64,000 nucleotides of DNA from JAAYTD01 sp964472015 (GTDB lineage Bacteria; Bacteroidota; Ignavibacteria; Kapaibacteriales; UBA2268). The position numbers and the translations under genes are program-made. Each line of letters begins with the position of its first letter. Position 1 is the first letter of the stretch. The notes under the pieces are model-generated. The model worked only from the letters and a program-made list of their open reading frames with translations. It had not been told where the DNA came from and did not search any database. The stretch lies in the NCBI GenBank assembly GCA_964472015.1, contig CAYYIP010000011.1:1-64000 (forward strand), in the 5' to 3' direction. This document shows, in pieces, positions 18,396-27,533 of the stretch.

Positions 18396-19490
18396 ATGTC
18401 AAGAGCATATAATTTTAGTGCAGGTCCAGCTGTGTTGCCATTAGAAGTGTTAGAAGCAACTAGAAAAGCTGTTTATGATTTTAATGGATTAGGAATGTCC
18501 ATTATGGAAATGAGTCATCGTTCAAAAGAATATGATGCAGTAATTAAAGAAGCACAAGCTGATTGTTTAAAAATTATGAATTTATCTCCAGAAGAATATG
18601 TAGTATTATTTTTAGGTGGTGGTGCAAGTATGCAATTTTATATGGTACCATTTAACTTCCTAAATAAAAAAGCAAACTATATAAATACGGGAGTATGGTC
18701 TACAAAAGCAATAAAAGAAGCATCAAAAATTGGTGAAGTAAATACAATAGCTAGTGCAAAAGATACAAACTTTAATTATATCCCCAAGAAATATAATGTT
18801 GATAGTGATGCTGATTATCTACATATTACAACAAATAATACTATTTACGGTACTGCATGGAAAAATGACCCTGAAGGAGTAAAAATACCTCTTATAGCTG
18901 ATATGTCTTCTGATTTCTTTGCTACTCGTAGAGACTTTAGTAAATATGATTTAATTTATGGTGGAGCACAAAAAAATATAGGACCAGCAGGCGTTACAGT
19001 TGTAGTAATAAAAAAATCATTCCTTGAATCAAAACAAAGGAAACTTGAAAACTTCCCTTCAATGTTAGATTATAAAGTACACGTAAAAGGTGAATCAATG
19101 TTTAATACTCCTCCTTGTTTACCAATATATGTTGTTGGTCAAACATTTAAATGGATATTAAAACAAGGTTTAGAAGCTATTGAAACTAATAATATCAAAA
19201 AAGCAAGTATACTTTATGATGCTATGGATAATAGCAATGGGTTCTATGTACCAGCAGTTAAAGAAGTAGAAGATAGATCTTTAATGAATGTTACATTTAG
19301 AATCAAAGGTGGGCATCCAGAATTAGAAGATAAATTCGTAAAAGAAGCTCGTAGTAGATATAATATGGCAAATTTAAAAGGTCATAGAGATGTTGGTGGC
19401 TTACGTGCATCTATATATAATGCTTGTCCTATTGACTGGGTTGACGCATTAGTTAAATTTATGCAAGAATTTATGCAAGAAAATAAATAA
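18396..19490 (+). CDS. serC: Phosphoserine aminotransferase
   Basis: The 364-residue cytoplasmic PLP enzyme converts 3-phosphohydroxypyruvate and glutamate to phosphoserine in serine synthesis, and may serve in PLP synthesis. The opening RAYNFSAGPAVLP and the box MSIMEMSHRS (34-43) are hallmarks. The Schiff-base lysine is K193 in YGGAQKNIGPAG. The C-terminus GGLRASIYNACP (about 337-348) binds phosphate. Length is normal. It is monocistronic, with its own promoter and a terminator shared with the convergent transketolase genes. Confidence 0.97.
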   Translation: MSRAYNFSAGPAVLPLEVLEATRKAVYDFNGLGMSIMEMSHRSKEYDAVIKEAQADCLKIMNLSPEEYVVLFLGGGASMQFYMVPFNFLNKKANYINTGVWSTKAIKEASKIGEVNTIASAKDTNFNYIPKKYNVDSDADYLHITTNNTIYGTAWKNDPEGVKIPLIADMSSDFFATRRDFSKYDLIYGGAQKNIGPAGVTVVVIKKSFLESKQRKLENFPSMLDYKVHVKGESMFNTPPCLPIYVVGQTFKWILKQGLEAIETNNIKKASILYDAMDNSNGFYVPAVKEVEDRSLMNVTFRIKGGHPELEDKFVKEARSRYNMANLKGHRDVGGLRASIYNACPIDWVDALVKFMQEFMQENK

Positions 19491-19570
19491 ATTTTTAAAT
19501 AATTTTCAATTTTATAATTATATAAATTTATAATTTTAGATATTGAAAATATTAAAAATAAATAACTATA

Positions 19571-19602
19571 AAAAAAGGAGAGTAAATACTCTCCTTTTTT
19601 TT
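19571..19602. terminator. Bidirectional terminator between serC and transketolase
   Basis: Perfect inverted arms aaaaaaggagagta (19571-19584) and tactctcctttttt (19587-19600) meet with a 2-base centre, flanked by A and T runs. The genes on both sides converge here. Confidence 0.88.
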
Positions 19603-19616
19603 ATCAATATAAAATT

Positions 19617-20576
19617 TTATTTTTTACGTTCTATAACTTTAAGTGCAGCCTCTACAATACCAGTTGCATTTAATTTATATTTATCTAATAATTCATTAGG
19701 CTCTCCACTTTCACCAAAACTATCTTGCATACCAATAAAATTAATAGGAACAGGGAATTTTTGTGCTAATAATTCAGCTATAGCACTCCCCATCCCGCCA
19801 ATAATTTGGTGTTCTTCAGCAGTAACAATTGCACCACATTTTTTAGCAATATTCACAATCCCAACTTCATCTAATGGTTTTATAGAATAATTATTAACAA
19901 CAGTTGCTTTAATTCCATATTTTTCATTCAATTCTTCTGCTGCTAATAAAGTTTGCCAAACCATCGTACCACATCCTATTAAAGCAACATCACTACCATC
20001 TTGCAAAACATCAATTTTTCCAATTTCAAATTTAGTATTTTCATCCGTAAATAAAGGAACGTTAGAACGACTTAACCTAATATAAGCAGGTCCTTCAATG
20101 TTGGCTATTGCAAAAGTTGCTTTCCTTGCTTGTTCATAATCACAAGGTACAACAACATTCATATTAGGTAAAGTTCTAACAATAGCTAAATCTTCTAATA
20201 CTTGATGAGTGGCACCATCAGGTCCTACTGTAAGTCCTGAATGTCCGCCTACTATTTTTACATTTGCCTTATTATAACAAACTGAAATTCGTAATTGATC
20301 TGCATTACGGAATGTAGAAAACGCTGCATAACTCGCAAAAAAAGGTATTTTCCCAGAAAGTGCTAGCCCAACTGCTATTGTTGTTGCATTTTGTTCTGCT
20401 ATCCCAACTGAAAAAAAACGATTAGGAAATTTTTCCTTAAAAAAAGAAGTCATAACAGAACCTGTTACATCTGCACCTATTGCAACAATGTTTTCATTTA
20501 TTTCACCCAGTTCTGCTAGTGCTTCACCAAAACCATGTCTTGTAGGTTTATTTCCGCGTAATATATATTTTTTCAT
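19617..20576 (-). CDS. Transketolase, C-terminal subunit
   Basis: The 319 residues cover the pyrimidine-binding and C-terminal domains of a split transketolase. The catalytic glutamate is E61 in VGIAEQNAT. The domain border and the C-terminal Rossmann-like part (ALIGCGTMVWQTLLAAEEL) are present. It works with the N-terminal subunit encoded 26 bases upstream to move two-carbon units in the non-oxidative pentose phosphate pathway. Split transketolases are usual in many anaerobes and archaea. A DXS-like role is unlikely, because the neighbour is a transketolase N-half. Confidence 0.92.
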   Translation of the reverse strand: MKKYILRGNKPTRHGFGEALAELGEINENIVAIGADVTGSVMTSFFKEKFPNRFFSVGIAEQNATTIAVGLALSGKIPFFASYAAFSTFRNADQLRISVCYNKANVKIVGGHSGLTVGPDGATHQVLEDLAIVRTLPNMNVVVPCDYEQARKATFAIANIEGPAYIRLSRSNVPLFTDENTKFEIGKIDVLQDGSDVALIGCGTMVWQTLLAAEELNEKYGIKATVVNNYSIKPLDEVGIVNIAKKCGAIVTAEEHQIIGGMGSAIAELLAQKFPVPINFIGMQDSFGESGEPNELLDKYKLNATGIVEAALKVIERKK

Positions 20577-20602
20577 AAATTCTTCTTTTAATATATTTTT
20601 TC

Positions 20603-21478
20603 TTATTCTAACTCTTTTAAAGCTGCAATAGCTTGTTCAATATTAGGAGGATTTCCATGCCATTTATAATTATCTTGCATAAAAGATACTCCATTTCCCA
20701 TTTTAGTTTTACCTATAATACATACCGGTTTCCCTATATTTCCTACGCCATCAACAAATTCATCTAAGGCTTTTATAATATGGGATATATCATTACCTTG
20801 TATGTCAATAACTTTAAATCCAAAAGCTTCAAATTTTTCTTTTAATGGATAAATAGACATAACATCTTTTACTCTTCCATCAATTTGACAATCATTATTA
20901 TCGACGAACCAACATAAATTATCTAACTTATAATGTGCCGCAGCCATTGCTGCTTCCCAACAAGACCCTTCTTGTAATTCACCATCACCAGTCAAACAAA
21001 AAACTTTCCTATTATTTTTATCTAATAATTTATCATTTATAGCCATACCAACTGCTATCGATATACCTTGTCCTAATGACCCCGAAGCTGTTTCATTACC
21101 GGAGACAACACCTACAGGTGCTGGATGTCCTTGTAATATAAATCCAAGTTTACGTAAATTATAAAGTTCAGAAGTAGAAAAATAACCGGCATGAGCTAAG
21201 CAAGAATATAAAACAGGAGCTAAATGTCCTGCACTTAATACAAATCTATCGCGTTGATTCCAATTTGGATTTTTGGCATCATATTGCATATATCCACCAA
21301 AAAATAATGCGACCATAAATTCTGCAACTCCTAATGAACCGCCGGGATGCCCGGATTTAGCAAGCGCTAAAGATTTTATTATATCACGTTTTACTTCTTT
21401 TACTATTGGAATATATTCATCAGGATTACGTCTAATATTTTCAAATATTTCATTTGAAAAAACAAATTCTGTTTCCAT
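20603..21478 (-). CDS. Transketolase, N-terminal (thiamine diphosphate) subunit
   Basis: The 291-residue subunit binds thiamine diphosphate through GDG at 164-166 followed by NN at 194-195 (motif GDG-x28-NN). The family signature KSGHPGGSLG is at 41-50, and further ligands come from SAGH (82-85) and GSLGQG (133-138). It is the first gene of the two-gene transketolase operon. The sequence is complete, and the C-terminal subunit follows directly. Confidence 0.93.
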   Translation of the reverse strand: METEFVFSNEIFENIRRNPDEYIPIVKEVKRDIIKSLALAKSGHPGGSLGVAEFMVALFFGGYMQYDAKNPNWNQRDRFVLSAGHLAPVLYSCLAHAGYFSTSELYNLRKLGFILQGHPAPVGVVSGNETASGSLGQGISIAVGMAINDKLLDKNNRKVFCLTGDGELQEGSCWEAAMAAAHYKLDNLCWFVDNNDCQIDGRVKDVMSIYPLKEKFEAFGFKVIDIQGNDISHIIKALDEFVDGVGNIGKPVCIIGKTKMGNGVSFMQDNYKWHGNPPNIEQAIAALKELE

Positions 21479-21611
21479 ATTACAATTTAATATTAAAAAT
21501 ATAATTACAAAGTTACAATTTTTTTATAATAAATAAAAATTATATCTAAAAATAACAAAAGCTATATTTTATTAATATTTTTATTAATATTTTTATTAAT
21601 TAAATAATAAC

Positions 21612-21648
21612 AAAAAAGGGAACGTCATAAATGGCTTTCCCTTTTTTT
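21612..21648. terminator. Terminator after the hydrogenase operon
   Basis: Arms aaaaaagggaa (21612-21622) and ttccctttttt (21637-21647) with a 14-base loop are followed on the minus strand by T's. It lies about 50 bases after the last hydrogenase gene. Confidence 0.75.
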
Positions 21649-21699
21649 ATAAATATAATCAATAACAAAATTTATATCTATAATTTACAAATTATATAT

Positions 21700-22176
21700 T
21701 TATTGATATTCATTAATTATATCTTTTACTTGTTCAGGTAAAAGTCTACCATAAACTTTATTTCCAATTAAAACTACTGGTGATAGTCCACATGCACCGA
21801 CACATCTTAAACAGTTTATAGAAAATTTACCATCAGGTGTAGTTTCGCCAATTGATATTTTCAATTGTCTTTTAAACTCTTCTAATATTTTTTCAGCTCC
21901 TCTTACATAACAAGCTGTTCCTAAACAAATAGAAATAGGGAATTGTCCTTTTGGTACCATTGAAAAGAAAGAATAAAAAGTTACAATTCCATATATATGC
22001 GAAATAGGAACTTCCATTTCTTTTGCAACTACTTTTTGGACTTCTGCTGGTAAATATCCAAAAGTACTTTGCACTTTGTGTAATATATTTATAATTTCAC
22101 CTTTTTTATGATTAAATTCAGAACAAATCTCTTTTATTTTTTCTATTTTTTCAATTGATAATAATTCTTTATCCAT
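21700..22176 (-). CDS. NADH/NADP-linked [FeFe]-hydrogenase, NuoE-like [2Fe-2S] subunit
   Basis: The 158-residue protein is a thioredoxin-like [2Fe-2S] ferredoxin of the NuoE/HndA/HydC family. The four cluster cysteines are in C84-x4-C89 (CLGTAC) and C125-x3-C129 (CVGAC), preceded by the typical helical N-terminus with HIYGIVTFYSFF. It passes electrons between the flavin subunit and the hydrogenase. It is last in the four-gene operon and is followed by a hairpin terminator. Confidence 0.92.
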   Translation of the reverse strand: MDKELLSIEKIEKIKEICSEFNHKKGEIINILHKVQSTFGYLPAEVQKVVAKEMEVPISHIYGIVTFYSFFSMVPKGQFPISICLGTACYVRGAEKILEEFKRQLKISIGETTPDGKFSINCLRCVGACGLSPVVLIGNKVYGRLLPEQVKDIINEYQ

Positions 22177-22248
22177 ATTATTTTTTTATTATTAAATTTA
22201 TAAATAACAGATTATGAAAAATATAACAATAATTTTTCCTAAAAATAT

Positions 22249-24018
22249 TTATTTATTTGATTTATCAAAATAATGAGTATGCAATAAATGATGAGATTTT
22301 TCACCACAAGGTTTACCTAAAAACTTATTATATAGTTGTATAATAGCTTTATTTTCGTGAGATTTTCTAATAGTTTTTCTTTCATCTTCTTTATATAAAG
22401 CTAGTGCTCTTTTTTCTAGTATTTCAAAATTCCCATGATGGTATGGTTGTCCTCCACCACCAATACATCCGCCAGGACACGCCATAACTTCAATAGCATG
22501 GAATTCAGATTTCCCTTCTCTAATTTCTTTTATAAGCTCTTTAGCATTACTTAATCCATGAGCAATACCTATCTTTATAGGAGTTCCATTAAAATCTATT
22601 GTAGCTGATTTAAAACCACTATGTCCTCTTAATTCATTAAAGTTGATATTTTCTAATTTTTTACCTGTAAATACTTCGTAAGCAGTTCGTGTAGCAGCTT
22701 CTATAACACCACCTGTTACTCCAAAAATAACAGCTGCACCGGTTGATTCACCTAGTGGTGCATCAAACTCTTCATCTTCTAGATTAGGTAAATCTATATT
22801 AGATAATTTTATTAATCTAGCTAACTCACGTGTAGTAATTGTTATATCAACATCAGGATTACCATCTATTATAAATTCTTCTCTTTGTCTTTCATATTTT
22901 TTTGCTAGACAAGGCATAACAGAAACAACAATCATATCTTTACGATCAATGTTCATCTTATCTGCAAAGTATGTTTTTGCAATAGCACCAAACATTTGTT
23001 GTGGTGATTTAGCAGAAGACGGATTTTCTAATATATCAGGAAAATTTTTCTCTAGAAAATTCACCCATCCAGGACAACAAGATGTTAAGATAGGTAATTT
23101 TATATTTTTATCGCCATTCAAAAAAGCAGTTAAACGTCCTAATAGTTCTGTACCTTCTTCCATAATAGTAAGATCTGCTGCAAAATCAGTATCAAAAACA
23201 TAATCAAATCCTAATAAACGCAATGCAGATACCATTTTACCTGTAACAGACGTTCCCGGCGGCATACCAAATTCTTCGCCTAGTGCCGCTCTTACTGCAG
23301 GTGCAGTTTGGACTATAACTTTTTTAGACGAGTTCATTAAGGCTCTAATTACTTGTGTCGTATGATCAACTTCTGCTAGCGCACCAGTTGGACAAACACT
23401 AACACATTGCCCACAATATACACAATCTGTTTCTCCAAGTGGTAGATCGAAAGCAGGACTAACAACAGATTGAAATCCACGATTTGTTGGAAATAATACA
23501 GCAACAGATTGTACATTATTACACATAGTTACACAACGTCTACATAATATACATTTATTCATATCCCTTACAATTGAAGGCGATATATCTTTTTTATAAT
23601 GAGTTTGCATCCCTGAATAATGCATTTCTCTTATACCGAGCTTATGTGCTAAGTCTTGTAATTCACAATTATCTGCTTTATTACAAATAAGACAATCAGT
23701 AGGATGGTCAGATAACATTAATTCTACAACTGTACGTCTAGCATTAATCACACGCATTTTATTTGTCCATACTACCATATTATTTTCACAATTTGTTGCA
23801 CAAGCAGGCGCAAGGTTACGTCGTCCTTCAATTTCAACAACACATACTCTACAACTACCCGGCTTATTTTCTATGTTCATTTTATCAATATTAAAATGAC
23901 ATAAAGAAGGAATATCTATACTATATTTTCTAGCTGCATCAAGTATAGTAGTTCCTTTTTCAACTTCAACTAATTTATTATCTATTTTTAATTTTACAAG
24001 TTCCATAATTATAATCAA
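22249..24018 (-). CDS. [FeFe]-hydrogenase catalytic subunit (HydA/HndD type)
   Basis: The 589-residue protein reduces protons to H2 in the cytoplasm. Order of domains: plant-type [2Fe-2S] (C40, C56, C59, C73); His-Cys3 [4Fe-4S] (H105, C109, C112, C118); two [4Fe-4S] ferredoxin motifs (CILCRRCVTMC from 156 and CVYCGQCVSVCP from 199); then the H-cluster domain with L1 TSCCPGW (312-318), L2 MPCLAKKYE (368-376) and L3 MACPGGCIGGG (512 onward); then the small-subunit-like tail. All cluster ligands are present. The translation start may be Met5 (MELVKL) rather than Met1. Together with the NuoF-like subunit it forms a trimeric or tetrameric, probably electron-bifurcating enzyme. The maturases HydE, F and G are not in this window. 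Confidence 0.96.
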   Translation of the reverse strand: MIIIMELVKLKIDNKLVEVEKGTTILDAARKYSIDIPSLCHFNIDKMNIENKPGSCRVCVVEIEGRRNLAPACATNCENNMVVWTNKMRVINARRTVVELMLSDHPTDCLICNKADNCELQDLAHKLGIREMHYSGMQTHYKKDISPSIVRDMNKCILCRRCVTMCNNVQSVAVLFPTNRGFQSVVSPAFDLPLGETDCVYCGQCVSVCPTGALAEVDHTTQVIRALMNSSKKVIVQTAPAVRAALGEEFGMPPGTSVTGKMVSALRLLGFDYVFDTDFAADLTIMEEGTELLGRLTAFLNGDKNIKLPILTSCCPGWVNFLEKNFPDILENPSSAKSPQQMFGAIAKTYFADKMNIDRKDMIVVSVMPCLAKKYERQREEFIIDGNPDVDITITTRELARLIKLSNIDLPNLEDEEFDAPLGESTGAAVIFGVTGGVIEAATRTAYEVFTGKKLENINFNELRGHSGFKSATIDFNGTPIKIGIAHGLSNAKELIKEIREGKSEFHAIEVMACPGGCIGGGGQPYHHGNFEILEKRALALYKEDERKTIRKSHENKAIIQLYNKFLGKPCGEKSHHLLHTHYFDKSNK

Positions 24019-24058
24019 GAATAATTCAATAATAATATTTTATTTATTTTAAAAATAT

Positions 24059-25831
24059 TTATTTTAAAACAATAGCATTAAAGTTACATACTTCTACGCA
24101 GGTACCACATTTAATACAAATATCTTCATCAATATGGTGAGGTCTCCTTTTGATACCTTTTATTGCATTAGATGGACATTTTAGAAGACATAAAGAACAA
24201 CCTTTACATTTATCTTCTAATATAACATAATTCGTAAATGTCTTACATTGATTAGCACAACATTTTTTATCTATAATGTGTTCAATATATTCATCATAAA
24301 AATTATCAAGTGTAGACAATACAGGATTTGGAGATGTTTGTCCTAATCCACAAAGTGAAGTATCTTTTATAACAGTTGCAAGATTTCTAAGTTTTTCAAT
24401 ATCTTCAAATGTTCCTTTCCCTTGAGTAATTTTATCGAGTATTTCATAAAGGCGTTTATTTCCTATACGACAAGGTGTACATTTTCCACAGGACTCTTCT
24501 ACTATAAAGTCAATATAAAATTTAGCAACTGCAACCATACAATCATCCTCATCCATAACAATCATTCCACCTGAACCCATCATAGAACCTGCTGCAAGTA
24601 AGTTATCATAATCAATAGGTATATCAAGATGTTTTTCTGTTAGACAGCCGCCGGATGGACCTCCGGTCTGAACTGCTTTAAATTTCTTTCCATCTTTTAT
24701 TCCTCCACCTATTTCATAAATAATTTCTCGTAATGTTATGCCCATAGGAACTTCTATCAAACCAACGTTATTAATTTTCCCTGCTAAAGCAAAAACTTTT
24801 GTACCTTTTGATTTTTCTGTCCCAATAGATGCAAACCATTCTGCTCCTTTATTAATAATAACAGGTATATTAGCAAAAGTTTCTACATTATTAACATTTG
24901 TTGGTTTTCCTAAGTATCCTGATACAGAAGGGAATGGTGGTTTGAATGTTGGTTCACCTCTTAGACCTTCCATAGAATGAATAAGAGCAGTCTCTTCACC
25001 ACAAACAAAAGCACCTGCACCATAACGTAATTCAATATCAAAATTAAAATTAGTTCCTAATACGTTATTGCCTAGTAAACCAACAGAACGTGCTTGTTCA
25101 ATAGCAATATTTAATCTTTCAATAGCAAGTGGATATTCTGCACGTATATATATCAATCCCTTGGACGCACCAATAGCATAACCACAAATTTGCATTGCTT
25201 CTATTACAGAATGAGGATCGCCTTCTAATATAGATCTATCCATAAATGCACCGGGGTCGCCTTCATCTGCATTACAAACTACATATTTAATATCAGATAC
25301 AGATTTTGATGTAATTTCCAATTTTAAACCAGTAGGGAATCCTCCACCACCTCTACCACGAAGCCCTGATTTTTTTATTATATCTATAACTTGCTCAGGT
25401 GAAAGTTCCGTTAAACATTTACCTAACGCTTCATAACCATCTCGTGCTATATAGTCTTCTATTCTTTCAGGATCTATTACACCACAATTTCTTAAGGCGA
25501 TACGAATTTGCTTTTTTAATTTATAAATATTTTCTGGATTCTCGGTGCCTTCATATAATAAATGTTTTAATACATTTCCTTTTAATATATGTTCTTCTAA
25601 TATTTCTTTTACATTATCTATCTTAACATTAGTATAATATATATTGTCTGGTAATATATGTACAATAGGACCTTGTTTACATAAACCAAAGCATCCGGTT
25701 GTTATTACTTGTACTTTACCATCTAAACCTTTTTCTGTAATTTCTTTTTTAAATTCATATAATAATTCGCTATTTGAAGTATCACAATTGATTGCGCCAC
25801 AAATAAGAATAAACTTAGTATAATTGCTCAT
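24059..25831 (-). CDS. [FeFe]-hydrogenase flavin/NAD(P)-binding subunit (NuoF-like, HydB/HndC type)
   Basis: The 590-residue protein oxidises NAD(P)H through FMN. Residues 1-90 form a thioredoxin-like [2Fe-2S] domain (C11, C16, C47, C51). The NuoF core has GRGGGGFPTGLK at about 159-170 and GAGAFVCGEETALI for FMN/NAD. The SCGKCTPCRIG motif binds a [4Fe-4S] cluster. The C-terminus adds two ferredoxin clusters (CKGCSLCLLKC and CIKCGTCVEVC). This composition is that of bifurcating hydrogenases that use NAD(P)H and reduced ferredoxin together. That mechanism is inferred from architecture. It lies between the HndB-like gene and hydA. Confidence 0.95.
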   Translation of the reverse strand: MSNYTKFILICGAINCDTSNSELLYEFKKEITEKGLDGKVQVITTGCFGLCKQGPIVHILPDNIYYTNVKIDNVKEILEEHILKGNVLKHLLYEGTENPENIYKLKKQIRIALRNCGVIDPERIEDYIARDGYEALGKCLTELSPEQVIDIIKKSGLRGRGGGGFPTGLKLEITSKSVSDIKYVVCNADEGDPGAFMDRSILEGDPHSVIEAMQICGYAIGASKGLIYIRAEYPLAIERLNIAIEQARSVGLLGNNVLGTNFNFDIELRYGAGAFVCGEETALIHSMEGLRGEPTFKPPFPSVSGYLGKPTNVNNVETFANIPVIINKGAEWFASIGTEKSKGTKVFALAGKINNVGLIEVPMGITLREIIYEIGGGIKDGKKFKAVQTGGPSGGCLTEKHLDIPIDYDNLLAAGSMMGSGGMIVMDEDDCMVAVAKFYIDFIVEESCGKCTPCRIGNKRLYEILDKITQGKGTFEDIEKLRNLATVIKDTSLCGLGQTSPNPVLSTLDNFYDEYIEHIIDKKCCANQCKTFTNYVILEDKCKGCSLCLLKCPSNAIKGIKRRPHHIDEDICIKCGTCVEVCNFNAIVLK

Positions 25832-25866
25832 AAATAAATTTTAAATAGTTTTTTGAAAAATTGGAA

Positions 25867-26247
25867 TTAAATAGTTCGATAATTCATTGGAATTATTCCA
25901 TCCGTAAGTTCTCCTTGTTTAATATACTTATCAATAATTAAACTTACTTTATCAGTAGTTACTTTTCCAAACACAACAGGAGGTTTATTAGGAATTGAAA
26001 CTTCTATTGTTGGTTCGGCAAAACAATATCCCATACAACCTGTTTGTGTTACAATTGCGTCTATATTATTTTGCTTGAGTTTTTGTTGTAAGTCTGCCAT
26101 TATTTCCTTCGCTCCTGAAGCAATGCCACAAGTAGCTAAGGCCACTTTTATTCTTACAACATCTTTACAATTTGAGCCATTATAAGAATCTTTATATTTA
26201 GATTTTATATCTTTAAGCTCATCAATTGAATGAATTTTTGTATCCAT
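25867..26247 (-). CDS. HndB-like thioredoxin-fold [2Fe-2S] protein
   Basis: The 126-residue protein begins the hydrogenase operon. It has a helical N-terminus and a thioredoxin-like ferredoxin domain with Cys40 (ATCGIASGA) and C71-x3-C75 (CMGYC), close to the HndB subunit of NADP-reducing hydrogenases. It may extend the electron chain or stabilise the complex. It is separated by 35 bases from the next gene. The presence of HndB-, C-, D- and A-like genes in one row supports an Hnd-type four-subunit enzyme. Confidence 0.85.
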   Translation of the reverse strand: MDTKIHSIDELKDIKSKYKDSYNGSNCKDVVRIKVALATCGIASGAKEIMADLQQKLKQNNIDAIVTQTGCMGYCFAEPTIEVSIPNKPPVVFGKVTTDKVSLIIDKYIKQGELTDGIIPMNYRTI

Positions 26248-26597
26248 AGACTTGATGTTTGTTTGATAATAAAAAATGAATTGAAATTATATTGTATATA
26301 ATAATTAAATAAAAATAATAATATTTTTTTTATTTACAAAATAAAAAAAATATAAAAACAGTTATTGAGATGTTTTGACAATTTTATTATTTTTAATTCA
26401 AAAAATTAAAAATAATAACTGTATTTTTATTTGTATAATTTAGAAAAAAATTGTAATTTAGTAATTTAATAAGACATAAAAATATGTATTAATATTAAAT
26501 TAATATTTAAAATATTAATATTTATGAAAATTTATGAAAATATGATAATAAAAAACATAAAAATAATAAGTTAAAAATTATAAAGGAATTTATATAA
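26248..26597. other. Divergent spacer between the hydrogenase operon and the SIMPL gene
   Basis: Nothing coding is visible. It holds the nested inverted repeat at 26358-26422 and otherwise A/T-rich DNA. No full Bacteroidota promoter was seen on either strand. Confidence 0.5.
26358..26422. promoter_or_regulatory. Nested inverted repeat, possible operator
   Basis: An inner perfect 15-bp palindrome (26384-26398 with 26404-26418, loop caaaa) lies within an outer pair acagttatt (26358-26366) and aataactgt (26414-26422). It sits between divergently transcribed genes, about 110 bases upstream of the hydrogenase operon. The stem lacks G and C, so it is a poor terminator, and a protein-binding site or cruciform is possible. 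It does not match a Rex or FNR consensus that I know. Confidence 0.35.
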
Positions 26598-27359
26598 ATG
26601 CAAAATCAAGAAGCCGATAAGGAAATATCAAAAAAAACTTCCCCTAATAATTATTTTATATTAGGATTTTTTATATTAATGTCCTGTATAGCCTTATCAT
26701 TATCAATATATTTTGGATTAACTTCTATAAAAGGTGATTCGTCTACTGTAACTGTAAAAGGAAGTGCGTCTAAAAATATAGAATCAGATAAAGCTATATG
26801 GAGAGGACAATTAACTTTTGTTAGTACAAACCAAGCAGACGGATATACAAAAACAAAAGAACAAGCAAAACAAGTTATAGACTATTTAGTAAAACAAGGT
26901 TTCGATATAAAACATATAAAAATAGGACACTTAGAACATAGTGAAAATATATATTATTTAGATAATGGTACACGAGTAAATGGTGGATATAAATTTTCTC
27001 AAATTTTTACAATAGAAAGTAATAATGTAGATAAAATTGAGATGATTGCTGAAAAAGCATCTGAATTACTAACAATGGGATTTAGTTTTGAATCATTTTA
27101 TCCTGAATATTTATATACAAAATTAAATGATTTAAAAATAGAAATGATAAAACGAGCAACAGCTGATGCAAAAGGAAGAGCAATAGAAATAGCAAAAAGT
27201 GAAGGATGTAAAGTATCGGGAGTAGCTAGTGCACAACAAGGGATATTTCAAATTACACCTATAAATTCTGAAGAAATTTATGATTGGGGTATGAATGATA
27301 CTTCGTCAAGATTTAAAACAATAAAATCAGTTGTTACTATAAAATATTTTTTAAAGTAA
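26598..27359 (+). CDS. SIMPL (DUF541) domain periplasmic protein
   Basis: The 253-residue protein has an N-terminal membrane anchor (about 20-42) and then the SIMPL fold: 'STVTVKGSASKNIESDKAIWRGQL' region, 'IKHIKIGHLEHSENIYY', and the C-terminal 'AKGRAIEIAKSEGCKVSGVASAQQG' segment typical of the family. SIMPL proteins are oxidative-stress or oligomeric periplasmic proteins of unclear role. It is single, with a terminator right after it. Confidence 0.82.
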   Translation: MQNQEADKEISKKTSPNNYFILGFFILMSCIALSLSIYFGLTSIKGDSSTVTVKGSASKNIESDKAIWRGQLTFVSTNQADGYTKTKEQAKQVIDYLVKQGFDIKHIKIGHLEHSENIYYLDNGTRVNGGYKFSQIFTIESNNVDKIEMIAEKASELLTMGFSFESFYPEYLYTKLNDLKIEMIKRATADAKGRAIEIAKSEGCKVSGVASAQQGIFQITPINSEEIYDWGMNDTSSRFKTIKSVVTIKYFLK

Positions 27360-27382
27360 AAAATTATTTATATTTTAATACC

Positions 27383-27422
27383 AAAAAAGAGTAACTTCAA
27401 TTTATAAAGTTACTCTTTTTTT
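27383..27422. terminator. Bidirectional terminator after SIMPL gene
   Basis: Arms aaaaaagagtaactt (27383-27397) and aagttactcttttttt (27407 onward) with a 9-base loop and a T run. The radical SAM gene converges from the other side. Confidence 0.85.
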
Positions 27423-27533
27423 ATAAAAACACTTTAATTAATTATTTTATAAATTAAATTATAAAAAAGATAAAATTATATTTATTTTATATCATATTTA
27501 TTATATAGATTATATAGATTATATAAATTTAAT

